Part shown: positions 8,509-16,455 of the stretch, piece after piece
Layout of the letters: every line of letters begins with the position of its first letter
How positions within the stretch are numbered: the stretch's first letter is position 1
Assembly (NCBI RefSeq): GCF_003628305.1
Contig: NZ_RBZM01000011.1
Span: 182,146 to 246,145, forward strand
From: Cohnella endophytica
GTDB lineage: Bacteria; Bacillota; Bacilli; Paenibacillales; Paenibacillaceae
Length of the DNA stretch: 64,000 nt
Direction: 5' to 3'
Made by a program: the position numbers and the translations under genes
The notes under the pieces: model-generated
What the model was told of the DNA's origin: nothing
The model's input: the letters and a program-made list of their open reading frames with translations, nothing else
Databases searched by the model: none

Positions 8509-8934
8509 CTAACCTTTTGCCGTGGCCGTTATGCTAGACAACATCCTACCGATCGTGATCGACTCGAAATACGTTTCCAGTTGCTGATCGGCGCCGCAGA
8601 ACACGGCGTTCATGACGTTCCCCATGTTCGAGCCGACCATGCAATCCGATTCCGGATCTCCGCTGCACCAGCTAGGCGCGAGCGATCCCGAAGCCAATGC
8701 CCGGTAGATGTCCGCCAACGTAACGTTATCGGGTTCGCGAGATAACCGATATCCACCGCCGGAGCCTTCCCTCGTATCGACGAAACCATTCTTACGCAAA
8801 CAGCTCATGACCTTGCGGACGCGAACCGGGTTCGTACACACGTTGGTCGCGATTTCCTCGCTCGATGCCATCCCATCGGGGCGATGCGCCAGAAGCACAA
8901 GGCTATGGACGGCGATTACGAATTCACTGTTCAT
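8509..8934 (-). CDS. Rrf2 family transcriptional regulator
   Basis: A 141-residue winged-helix protein of the Rrf2 family (conserved EEIATNVCTNPVRVRKVMS, then GGGYRLSR in the wing). Family members sense iron-sulfur clusters, nitric oxide, thiols or other redox signals. Four cysteines are visible (in NVCTN, MSCLR, WCSGDPESDC and VFCGAD counted as groups), but their spacing is not the C-x5-C-x5-C of IscR, so a cluster is not assured. A perfect inverted repeat lies just upstream and probably mediates autoregulation. The neighbours trxA and an aldo/keto reductase suggest a redox or electrophile stress context, which is inference. GGGGAGG precedes the ATG. Confidence 0.88.
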   Translation of the reverse strand: MNSEFVIAVHSLVLLAHRPDGMASSEEIATNVCTNPVRVRKVMSCLRKNGFVDTREGSGGGYRLSREPDNVTLADIYRALASGSLAPSWCSGDPESDCMVGSNMGNVMNAVFCGADQQLETYFESITIGRMLSSITATAKG

Positions 8935-8956
8935 GCGTTAAGCCTCCCCGGTGATT

Positions 8957-8979
8957 ACTGTAATAATATCAGTTACAGT
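8957..8979 (-). promoter_or_regulatory. Rrf2 operator candidate
   Basis: ACTGTAA (8957-8963) and TTACAGT (8973-8979) are perfect 7-base inverted arms separated by nine A/T-rich bases, 23-45 bases upstream of the Rrf2 start. The position and symmetry fit an autoregulatory dimer site. Confidence 0.6.
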
Positions 8980-9039
8980 TGAGGCTGTCAAGAGGCCGCC
9001 GACCTTCGTAGTATTTCAGGAAAAGCTCCGCCGCATACT

Positions 9040-9867
9040 TTAGAAATCAATATGGTCCGGATCCGCTCCGAAGCGTTGATTCTGATTCAATCCATCGATC
9101 CGGACCATGTCTTCGGGCTCCAGTTCGAAATCGAACAAATCGGCGTTCTCGAGGATACGTGCTTCCCGCACGGATTTCGGAATCGTTACGATGCCAAGCT
9201 GCAAGTGCCATCTGAGAACGATTTGGGCGGCTGTTTTACCGTATTTCGCAGCCAGCTCCTGGATAAGGGGCAGATCCAATCGCCCTTGCATGAGCGGACG
9301 CCATGATTCCAATTGAATACCTTCCTTGCGGCAAAAGGCGAACAGTTTCTTCTGCGTATGTAAAGGATGGAGCTCGACCTGATTAACCATCGGCTTGATT
9401 CGGCAAGTCCCCATCAAGTCCTCGAGGTGATGAATATTGAAGTTGCTTACCCCGATCGCGCGAACGCGCCCTTGATCGTACATCTCCTCCAAAGCGCGGT
9501 AAGTTTCCTTGTATTTGCCGACGACCGGCCAATGCACCAAATACAAGTCCGCATATTCCATCTCCAAGCGGTCGAGACTTTCACTGAATGCCCGTAAAGT
9601 GCTGTCGTAACCTTGCTCGTTATTCCACACCTTCGTCGTAACGAATACTTGCTCGCGAGGAATGCCCGACGCGCGAATAGCCCGTCCGACTCCTTGCTCG
9701 TTCTGATACATCGATGCGGTATCGATACTACGATAACCTGCCTTCAGGGCAACCGATACCGCGTTCTCGGTTTCTTGTCCGTCTTGCGCGCGCCAGACGC
9801 CCAAGCCGAGTCGGGGCATTTCCACGCCGTTCAGCAACTCGACCGTCGAATCTAATTTTAATTTCAT
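9040..9867 (-). CDS. Aldo/keto reductase
   Basis: A 275-residue (alpha/beta)8-barrel NADPH-dependent oxidoreductase. The catalytic tetrad is visible as Asp49, Tyr54, Lys79 and His112 (DTASMY, TTKVW, LVHWP). The cofactor signature TIPKSVREARILEN lies near the C-terminus. It resembles the Bacillus YvgN/YtbE group, which reduces methylglyoxal and other aldehydes, though the true substrate cannot be read from sequence. GGAGGAGG lies before the ATG. It probably stands alone. Confidence 0.9.
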   Translation of the reverse strand: MKLKLDSTVELLNGVEMPRLGLGVWRAQDGQETENAVSVALKAGYRSIDTASMYQNEQGVGRAIRASGIPREQVFVTTKVWNNEQGYDSTLRAFSESLDRLEMEYADLYLVHWPVVGKYKETYRALEEMYDQGRVRAIGVSNFNIHHLEDLMGTCRIKPMVNQVELHPLHTQKKLFAFCRKEGIQLESWRPLMQGRLDLPLIQELAAKYGKTAAQIVLRWHLQLGIVTIPKSVREARILENADLFDFELEPEDMVRIDGLNQNQRFGADPDHIDF

Positions 9868-10003
9868 GATAGCCTCCTCCTCCGTTGGTCCGGGTTATGT
9901 TGTTTTCATTTTATCACGACGGATTTCCATCCGCACATTGAATGCCGAATTCTAATCTGCCATACTGAGAGCACAGTTAAATCATTCGAATGAGGTGATC
10001 CCG

Positions 10004-10639
10004 ATGAAAATCGATGTTTATTCCGATATGGTATGTCCTTGGTGCCGAATCGGCAAAAAGAATATGAGCGACGCGATCGAAGCCTGGCATGAACAAAGCG
10101 GCCAAACGGTCGAGGTCAGCTATCACGCTTACCAACTGGATCCGGCATTGCCGCCGGAGGGCTTGCCTTTCGATAGCGTCATGGAGAAAAAAATGGGCGG
10201 AGCCGAGCGCCTGCGCCCAATGTTGCAACGAGTTACCGACGCCGGAACCGCGGTCGGAGTGAAGTTCGATTTCGACAACGTGAAGCGCATGCCGAACACC
10301 GTGCTAGCCCATCGAATCACGGCTTTGCTGCCGGCGGACGATGAAGTTCATTGGATCGACGCGGTTATGAAAGCCTATTTCGAAGACGGCCGCGATATCG
10401 CCCAGCTTGATGTTCTGATGGAGATCGCCGCCGAGCTCGGACTCGATGCAGAGGAAGCTAGAAGCCTGCTCGAGGCGGGAGAAGGACTCGAAGACGTGAA
10501 GCAGGACCAAGAATCCGCCCAAGCCATCGGCATTACGGGCGTGCCCTTCTTCATTATCAACAACAAGTTTGCGCTGTCCGGAGCTTATCCCTCCGCGCAA
10601 TTCCTCGAAGCCTTCAAGAAAATCTCGCAGGAAGCTTAA
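10004..10639 (+). CDS. DsbA family oxidoreductase, FrnE-like
   Basis: A 211-residue thioredoxin-fold protein with a helical insertion and the active-site motif CPWC (residues 11-14). The cis-proline loop GITGVPFFIINNKFALSGA lies near the C-terminus. FrnE/DsbA-like cytoplasmic proteins act as thiol-disulfide isomerases or glutathione-type transferases; no signal peptide is present. The ATG at 10004 is chosen because GAGGTGAT precedes it; the GTG at 9995 lies inside that site. It converges on the LysR gene, and the two stop codons share the palindrome TTAA. Confidence 0.88.
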   Translation: MKIDVYSDMVCPWCRIGKKNMSDAIEAWHEQSGQTVEVSYHAYQLDPALPPEGLPFDSVMEKKMGGAERLRPMLQRVTDAGTAVGVKFDFDNVKRMPNTVLAHRITALLPADDEVHWIDAVMKAYFEDGRDIAQLDVLMEIAAELGLDAEEARSLLEAGEGLEDVKQDQESAQAIGITGVPFFIINNKFALSGAYPSAQFLEAFKKISQEA

Positions 10640-11538
10640 TCCGCGGGCGAGAGCATGGACGACGTCATGGAACGCAGCGTCTGCAGGAACATCTCGATCG
10701 TTCTCGTCCGCAGGTCCCCGTGACGCAATAGAATATGGAAGCCGCGCTTGAAGGGCAATCCTTCGACCGGCAACAGGATTAAGGAGCCGAGCCCGAGTTC
10801 CTTGCGTAGCGCCCAGCGCGACTGCAAGGTGACTCCGAGCCCGGCTTCTACCGTTTCTTTGATCGATTGAGTGCTCCCCATCTCAAGCAAGCGCTCCGGA
10901 TGGATCGACAGCTCTGCGAACAACTTGTCCGCGGCCGCCCGTGTACCCGACCCTTTCTCCCTCACAAGCCACGTTTGTTCCTCCAAGGAACGAATCGAAA
11001 CGACGGAATGTCCGGATAACGGATGACCCGCTCCGGCTGCGACGAACATCTCGTCTTCGGCCAGCCTTTCTATGCTTAACCCCGTTCCGATCTCTTCGCC
11101 CTCCACAATCCCGACGTCCAGCACCCGATTGCGCACCTGCTCCGCGATATCGGCCGTATTCCCGATCGTGACCGCCGGACGGATCGCCGGGAATTGTTCG
11201 CTTAGACGCGCAAGTGTCGAGGGTAGGACGTATTCACCGAACGTATAACTCGCTCCGATCGCTAGCGGACCTCCGGTGTAGTGCATAAGCTCATCCACCA
11301 TTTCTTCCATCCGCCGATACAAGCCGCCGATTTCCTTCGCATGATGAAGCACGATTTCTCCCGCGCGTGTTAACGTCACGGACTTATTGTTGCGCTCTAA
11401 CAGCCTTACCTTAAGCCGTTCCTCCAACGTTCGGATATGCTGGCTTACGGCAGGCTGGGTCATATGCAACCTTTCCGCCGCCCTAGAGAAGTTCCGGGTA
11501 TCTGCGACCTCCGTAAATACATTCAACGATTGATCCAT
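10636..11538 (-). CDS. LysR family regulator, CysL/YeiE-like
   Basis: A 300-residue LysR protein with an N-terminal helix-turn-helix (FSRAAERLHMTQPAVSQHIR, about residues 17-36) and a periplasmic-binding-like effector domain (about 90-290). Its overall pattern is that of the CysL/YeiE group linked to sulfur metabolism. It is divergent from a YeiH family exporter gene, the same pairing as yeiE-yeiH in Escherichia coli, so it probably controls that gene. Two palindromes in the shared intergenic region are likely binding sites. Confidence 0.88.
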   Translation of the reverse strand: MDQSLNVFTEVADTRNFSRAAERLHMTQPAVSQHIRTLEERLKVRLLERNNKSVTLTRAGEIVLHHAKEIGGLYRRMEEMVDELMHYTGGPLAIGASYTFGEYVLPSTLARLSEQFPAIRPAVTIGNTADIAEQVRNRVLDVGIVEGEEIGTGLSIERLAEDEMFVAAGAGHPLSGHSVVSIRSLEEQTWLVREKGSGTRAAADKLFAELSIHPERLLEMGSTQSIKETVEAGLGVTLQSRWALRKELGLGSLILLPVEGLPFKRGFHILLRHGDLRTRTIEMFLQTLRSMTSSMLSPAD

Positions 11539-11563
11539 GTCGGTCTCGCCTCCATCTCATGAA

Positions 11564-11618
11564 TAAGTATTCACTTACCATAAACATAATTATAATTGAT
11601 TTTCCTTATGCATGTAAG
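11564..11618. promoter_or_regulatory. Paired palindromes in the LysR/YeiH divergent region
   Basis: TAAGT-N4-ACTTA (11564-11577) and CTTA-TGCATG-TAAG (11605-11618) have centres 41 bases apart, about four helical turns. LysR tetramers usually bind two such sites, one for recognition and one for activation. Confidence 0.5.
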
Positions 11619-11664
11619 CGAAGTATGCTAAGAGTATTAATCCGCAAGGGAGGAATCAGCCATC

Positions 11665-12732
11665 ATGATCTCCAGAATCTCGCAACCTTCCGCCTCTTTT
11701 CCCGTCGCATCCTCTCGGGGATACGGCATTCTGCTCACGTTGATCATCGCCCTATCCGGATGGGGCTTATCCTTTTTGCCGGTACTCGCACGCCTAGGAC
11801 CACTTGCATGCACCTTGTTGCTGGCCGCCGCCTACCGGCATCGATTCGGATACCCGACCGCGCTAGCCCAGGGCATCCGTTACTCGTCCGGAACTTTACT
11901 TCGGCTAGCCATCGTTTTGTTCGGACTTAAATTAAACGTCGGCGAGCTCCTCCAGCAAGGGCTCCCTTTGCTCGCGCGCAGCGGCGGAACCGTCGTTTTC
12001 TCCCTCGCGGCCGTCTGGCTGCTCGGACGCTGGCTTCGCGCCGACCGCAAGCTGACGTTCCTGCTCGCCGTCGGCACGGCGATCTGCGGCGCGGCCGCGA
12101 TCGCGGCAGTGTCCCCGTTACTTAAATCGAAGGAAGAAGACACCGCGATGAGCGCCGGTCTGATCGCATTAATCGGCACGGCATTCGCGATGGCCTATAC
12201 GCTTCTACAGCCTTGGCTGCCGTTAGATGCCGCCTCTTACGGGATATGGTCGGGACTGACGCTGCACGAGATCGCGCACGTCGCCATGGCCGCGGCTCCG
12301 GCAGGCACCGACGCGATGTCCGATGGACTATTGGCGAAGCTCTGCCGGGTCGCGTTGCTCGTTCCGACGTGCCTAGGAATCGTCGGCGTATCGGCATGGC
12401 GCTCGCGCCGCAAGGGCAAACGCGCGGTCATTCTCCCATCCGATAATCCGTCGCAACAACGTCCCGCCTTGCCGATTCCTTGGTTTCTGTTCGGCTTCAT
12501 CGCCATGAGCTTGTTCGGTAGCTATGCCCTTCCAACGCTGTCGGCAAACCCTGCACCGCTGTTGGAAGTCGTTTCGCTCGTCACAACATTATTGTTGGCT
12601 ATGGCGATGGCCGGACTTGGCCTGAACGTGAATCTGCGCGACTTCCGCAGCCGCGCCGCCCGCCCTTTCGCGGCCATGCTTATCGCGTCCTTGTTGCTCT
12701 CCGGCTTGATGTACCTCTTCGTCAGGTTGTGA
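11665..12732 (+). CDS. YeiH family putative sulfate exporter
   Basis: A 355-residue integral membrane protein with about ten hydrophobic helices, a central conserved stretch AVGTAICGAAAIAAVSPLL and LHEIAHVAMA, and a C-terminal GLGLNVNLRDF. This is the UPF0324/YeiH family, annotated as putative sulfate exporters but with limited biochemical proof. GGGAGGA precedes the ATG. The divergent LysR gene is the likely regulator. An RNA hairpin terminator lies about 125 bases after the stop. Confidence 0.85.
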   Translation: MISRISQPSASFPVASSRGYGILLTLIIALSGWGLSFLPVLARLGPLACTLLLAAAYRHRFGYPTALAQGIRYSSGTLLRLAIVLFGLKLNVGELLQQGLPLLARSGGTVVFSLAAVWLLGRWLRADRKLTFLLAVGTAICGAAAIAAVSPLLKSKEEDTAMSAGLIALIGTAFAMAYTLLQPWLPLDAASYGIWSGLTLHEIAHVAMAAAPAGTDAMSDGLLAKLCRVALLVPTCLGIVGVSAWRSRRKGKRAVILPSDNPSQQRPALPIPWFLFGFIAMSLFGSYALPTLSANPAPLLEVVSLVTTLLLAMAMAGLGLNVNLRDFRSRAARPFAAMLIASLLLSGLMYLFVRL

Positions 12733-12855
12733 GCCGTCTCACGCCTCAGGATTATTCGCACTCTGCGGCTCGCTAAGTAACTATGACTACCGTTAAAGTA
12801 CAAGCAAACGACCTTGCTACGTTTGTAACGTAACGCCCCATTCCTCGTCCCTTTC

Positions 12856-12882
12856 AAAAACCTGCGATAACGCAGGTTTTTT
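12856..12882 (+). terminator. Rho-independent terminator after the YeiH gene
   Basis: AAAAACCTGCG-ATAA-CGCAGGTTTTTT is a perfect 11-base stem with a tetraloop and U-run. Its CCTGC/GCAGG core resembles the hairpin repeats that follow. Confidence 0.7.
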
Positions 12883-12970
12883 CGGGATTTTCACAAGATT
12901 CAATCGAATACCTGCTAATATGCATCCATTCCTAGAAGTCAGCTCCATACCATCAATTTTCATCCCGTAC

Positions 12971-13297
12971 ACCTGCACATTTGCAGGTTTTCTCTTTTAC
13001 AGTCGGCGACGCGACGAAAAACCTGCACGGTTGCAGGAATCCGTCTAATCCAGCTATCCACTCTGAGAAGACTTCCCTTTTCTCCCGCTCATTGTTGCAT
13101 TTTGCAGCATTGGTGAGGCAAACTCCCCCTTCCACCCGCTCATTGTTGCATTTTGCAGCATTGGTGAGGCAAACTCCCCCTTCCGCCCGCTCATTGTTGC
13201 ATTTTGCAGCATTGGTGGGGCCAACTTCCCTTTTCTCCCGGTCATTGTTGCATTTTGCAGCATTGGTGAGGCCGATCATTTGTCGCGTTCTGCAACA
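12971..13297. repeat. Intergenic hairpin repeats, 51-bp pitch
   Basis: The 685-base gap between the YeiH and FAD genes contains no convincing gene. Two palindromes of type CCTGCA-N4-TGCAGG (12971-12988 and 13021-13037, 50 bases apart) are followed by four copies of a 51-base unit at about 13091, 13142, 13193 and 13244. Each unit carries TGTTGCATTTTGCAGCA, a 7-bp stem with a UUU loop, and a degenerate fifth hairpin follows at 13281-13297. Reading frames across this stretch merely translate the repeat. Confidence 0.85.
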
Positions 13298-13357
13298 ACC
13301 ACAGCGCGGCTAGGGGGGTCGGCGAGAAAGTGTGCTCTCTCGAGGAGAACCTAACAC

Positions 13358-13400
13358 AAAAAGAGCCGCCCTACGGTCAATGACCAGATAGGACGGCTCC
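13358..13400 (-). terminator. Terminator of the FAD dehydrogenase gene
   Basis: On the reverse strand GGAGCCGTCCT pairs with AGGGCGGCTCT, an inner GGTCA/TGACC stem extends it, and TTTTTG follows. Confidence 0.75.
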
Positions 13401-13417
13401 TTAACGGAAGCTCTCGC

Positions 13418-14851
13418 TTATTGTTTCCGCTCCGCCACCGCGCGGGCAATCCAGACGCCCGCTGCGCCTGCTTGCGCCAAACCTCGCGTTACGCCTGCTC
13501 CGTCGCCGCCGCAATAAAGTCCCGCGATTTCGGTCTCCAGCTTGTCGCTTAGCTTCGGACGCGCCGAGTAGAACTTGGCTTCCACGCCATAGAACAGCGT
13601 GTGCTCGGAGGCGATTCCCGGAGTGACCTTGTCCAGCGCTTCGACCATTTCGACTAAGCTTTTCATCGTGTTGTACGGAAGCACGAGCCCCAGATCTCCC
13701 GGCACCGCTTCATGCAAAGTCGGCTCGATGAAGCCTTCCTTGATGCGCCCCGCCGTGGAACGCCGGCCTCTGAGGATGTCCCCGAACTTCTGGACGATGA
13801 CGCCGCCGCTCGATAGATCATTGGCCCGTTTGCAAATTTCGCGGGCATACTCGTTGGGCTTATCGAACGGCTCGGTGAATTTGTGCGAGACGAGCAACGC
13901 GAAGTTCGTGTTCTTGGAACCGAGCGCGGGATCCTTGAACGCGTGCCCGTTAGCTGCCATAACTCCGCTGTGGTTTTCCACGACGACATGGCCCGACGGG
14001 TTGCTGCAAAACGTCCGTACTCGCGTACCGACCGAAGTGTTGTAGATGAATTTCCCTTCGTATAGATGCTCGTTGATCTCCCGCATGACGACGTCCGAAG
14101 TCTCGACCCTTACGCCCACGTCGACTTGGTTGTTGACCATCGCGAGCCGGCGTTTTTTCAGCACCTCGGTCAACCAGCCGGAACCATCCCGTCCCGGAGC
14201 GACGACGACGGTATCCGCTTCGATTTCCTCTCCGTTCTTGAGCGCGATGCCGCGAACGCGATGCGATCCGTTCTCCTTCACCGTGAGCAGGTCGGCAACT
14301 TCCGTCTTGAACCGCATATCGATACGGCTATCCAGATACTCCCGGATCGACTTCAGAATTTCCAGGTTCTGCTCGGTGCCGAGATGTCTGACTTGCGCGC
14401 GGAGCAGCTTCAAGCCCGCCGCGTAACCCCGGTGCTCGATGTCGCGGACGAAATCGGTCGTCGGATCGGTCACGTTCAGTGTCGCGCCGTGCTCGATGTT
14501 GATTTCGTCCACGTAACGAATCAAGTTCAACACTTGCGAGTGAGGCAAATAATCGGTCAGCCAGCCTCCGAATTCCGTCGTAATGTTGAATTTACCGTCG
14601 CTGTACGCGCCCGCTCCGCCGAAGCCGGCCGTAATCGAACATGCGGGCAAGCAGCCGGCGAATTCCTTTTTCCCCGCGGGGGGCGGGCAAAGCTCGATTT
14701 TATTCTCAAGAATGGGACAGTGTCTTTGCTTGATGTCATGCCCTTTATCGACTAGAAGCACCTTCAGGTTAGGGGAAGTTCTCGTTAATTCATAACAGGT
14801 AAAAATACCGGCAGGACCCGCTCCAACGACAATGACGTCATAATTGCTCAT
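13418..14851 (-). CDS. FAD-dependent dehydrogenase (COG2509 type)
   Basis: A 477-residue cytoplasmic flavoprotein. The N-terminus has the dinucleotide-binding motif VVGAGPAGIFTCYEL (GxGxxG), a second FAD-binding stretch (VVVAPGRDGSG) lies in the middle, and the C-terminus closes with GGDGAGVTRGLAQAGAAG. The pattern is that of the uncharacterised NAD(FAD)-utilising dehydrogenases of COG2509. These have an extra N-terminal cysteine-containing region (here CPILENKIELCPPP and CLPACSI) that could hold a cluster or metal. The reaction is unknown. Expression appears controlled by a purine riboswitch in the leader. AGGAGGAG precedes the ATG. Confidence 0.85.
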   Translation of the reverse strand: MSNYDVIVVGAGPAGIFTCYELTRTSPNLKVLLVDKGHDIKQRHCPILENKIELCPPPAGKKEFAGCLPACSITAGFGGAGAYSDGKFNITTEFGGWLTDYLPHSQVLNLIRYVDEINIEHGATLNVTDPTTDFVRDIEHRGYAAGLKLLRAQVRHLGTEQNLEILKSIREYLDSRIDMRFKTEVADLLTVKENGSHRVRGIALKNGEEIEADTVVVAPGRDGSGWLTEVLKKRRLAMVNNQVDVGVRVETSDVVMREINEHLYEGKFIYNTSVGTRVRTFCSNPSGHVVVENHSGVMAANGHAFKDPALGSKNTNFALLVSHKFTEPFDKPNEYAREICKRANDLSSGGVIVQKFGDILRGRRSTAGRIKEGFIEPTLHEAVPGDLGLVLPYNTMKSLVEMVEALDKVTPGIASEHTLFYGVEAKFYSARPKLSDKLETEIAGLYCGGDGAGVTRGLAQAGAAGVWIARAVAERKQ

Positions 14852-14901
14852 TCTTGTCTCTCCTCCTGGTTAAGCCCTCGATGCCATTGCCCGGACAGCA
14901 C

Positions 14902-14953
14902 AAAAAATCCCGACTATCGAAGGGTGTGGTTATCCACATCCTTCGTAGTCAGG
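14902..14953 (-). terminator. Terminator of the purine riboswitch
   Basis: On the reverse strand a stem of about 20 bp begins with CCTGACTACGAAGG and closes with CCCTTCGATAGTCGGG around an ATAA loop, followed by ATTTTTT. Its 5' arm includes the 3' part of the aptamer, so aptamer folding and termination exclude each other. Confidence 0.8.
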
Positions 14954-15006
14954 AATTCACGGTTCCTGGTAGAGACCCCCGGCCCTTATTGCCAAGGATA
15001 TACGAA
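14942..15006 (-). ncRNA. Purine riboswitch aptamer, guanine-type
   Basis: Read on the reverse strand: P1 TTCGTA/TACGAA; P2 CCTTGGC/GCCGGGG; loop L2 AATAAGG; junction GTCTCTACC; P3 CAGGAA/TTCCTG; loop L3 CCGTGAA; then GACTACG. The L2 GG and L3 CC can form the kissing pairs of purine aptamers. The nucleotide equivalent to position 74 is C (14948), which specifies guanine-class ligands over adenine. It is followed by a terminator and then the FAD dehydrogenase gene. Confidence 0.88.
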
Positions 15007-15057
15007 TGGACGATTCTAGGTAAATCCGACTGAGTTCGTCGTTTTATTCTATTATGT

Positions 15058-15086
15058 AGGATAACCCTTCCACACGTATATGTCAA
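15058..15086 (-). promoter_or_regulatory. Sigma-A promoter of the riboswitch transcript
   Basis: TTGACA (15081-15086), a 17-base spacer and TATCCT (15058-15063) on the reverse strand place the start about 45 bases before the aptamer. The rest of the 14852-15184 gap holds nothing else I recognise. Confidence 0.65.
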
Positions 15087-15184
15087 TGTCCTCATCACAT
15101 AATCATTCGTCTATTGTCGAAATAATTACGATATTGTAAAGAATAATCAATTATTATTATCCAAAAACCGAACATTAGTTAAAA

Positions 15185-16336
15185 CTATTGTTTTACATAC
15201 AACCTGACGATATTACCCGCGGCCCGCTCCAACAACGCTCCGGCGTTCGCCATTGCTTCATCTAGTTCCATCGGCGCGTCGATCGCGCTGAATAACGCAG
15301 AGATGCCCCGCTCCAACAATAACTCCGCTCCATCGCCTAACGAACCCGACAAGCAAACCGCCGTCTTGCCGCATTGTTCCGCAAGTTCGCCGATGCCCGC
15401 CGGCACTTTGCCATTTGCGCTCTGCGAATCGGTCCTTCCCTCGCCGGTCAGTACGAGGTCCGCGCGGGAAATCGCTTCGCGGAGTCCGCTCGTTTCGCTA
15501 AGCACCTCGAAGCCCGGCCTTAACGTTAATCGCCTCGTAATCGCCCACAAGCCGACCAATAGACCGCCGGCAGCGCCGCAACCGGGAATATCCCTGCAAG
15601 GCTGCCCCGCGAGCTGCTCGGCAATATCCGCAGCTCTGGATAACCCTCGATCCAATCTCGTCACCATCTCCTGCGTAGCGCCTTTCTGGGGGCCGTACAC
15701 TGCAGCCGCTCCGTCCGGACCGCACAACGGATTCGAGACGTCGCACATAATTTCAATGTCGATCTCGCCAAGGCGCGCATCGACCTCGTCCAATCCGATT
15801 GTCGCTACCTGCTCCAATCCTTGTCCTCCGCGTTCGATTTCCTGCCCGGATGCGTCCATCACGCGCGCGCCAAGCGCCTGAATAAGTCCCATCCCCCCAT
15901 CGACCGTCGCGCTTCCCCCGAGCCCGAGAATGATTTTTCGGCACCCCGAGTTCAGCGCATGACGAATAAGCTCTCCGGTTCCGAAACTGGTAGCCAATAG
16001 CGGATTACGGCGATTCGCCGGGATTAGCGGAAGACCGGAAGCCGCGGCCATCTCGATAACCGCCGTCGTTCCCTCGGCCACGATTCCGTAGAAGGCGTCG
16101 ACCGGCTCGCCAAGCGGTCCCGTCACTTTCGCTTCGCGGCGCACTCCGCCGACGGCGCGCAGGAATGCCTCGACCGTCCCCTCTCCTCCGTCCGCGACGG
16201 GAACGAGCGTAACGTTCGCTCCGGGGACAGCCTTGCTTACCCCTCTCGCCATCGCTTCGGCCGCCTCCGAAGCAGACAGGCTTCCTTTGAAAGAATCCGG
16301 CGCAATCAACACTTTTAACTCGCGTTTCTTTTCCAT
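15185..16336 (-). CDS. Glycerate kinase
   Basis: A 383-residue member of the GlxK/GarK glycerate kinase family, which phosphorylates D-glycerate with ATP (2-phosphoglycerate in this family). Characteristic stretches are IAPDSFKGSLSASEAAEAM at the N-terminus, VADGGEGTVEAFL, LGLGGSATVDGGMG and LTGEGRTDSQSANGK. GGGGAGG precedes the ATG. It appears monocistronic, with the germination operon upstream after 119 bases. It feeds glycerate from sugar-acid or glyoxylate breakdown into glycolysis. Confidence 0.93.
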   Translation of the reverse strand: MEKKRELKVLIAPDSFKGSLSASEAAEAMARGVSKAVPGANVTLVPVADGGEGTVEAFLRAVGGVRREAKVTGPLGEPVDAFYGIVAEGTTAVIEMAAASGLPLIPANRRNPLLATSFGTGELIRHALNSGCRKIILGLGGSATVDGGMGLIQALGARVMDASGQEIERGGQGLEQVATIGLDEVDARLGEIDIEIMCDVSNPLCGPDGAAAVYGPQKGATQEMVTRLDRGLSRAADIAEQLAGQPCRDIPGCGAAGGLLVGLWAITRRLTLRPGFEVLSETSGLREAISRADLVLTGEGRTDSQSANGKVPAGIGELAEQCGKTAVCLSGSLGDGAELLLERGISALFSAIDAPMELDEAMANAGALLERAAGNIVRLYVKQ

Positions 16337-16455
16337 TCCTTCGCCTCCCCTTCTTCTTTCCCCAGTATACCAAGCCTAAACGGACTTCGCCGTCATTACT
16401 CGATGTACAGCGTATAAATGGGAAGTAGCAGGCGAGTATAAACGGTTCTGAAACT

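Noticed and set aside
12953..13313. Small frames across the 51-bp hairpin repeats
   Set aside because: They exist on both strands only because 51 is divisible by three. No start signals or composition support a gene.
14942..15006. Adenine-specific riboswitch
   Set aside because: The ON-type terminator suggests pbuE, but the discriminating base in GACTACG is C and not U, so the aptamer is guanine-class by sequence.
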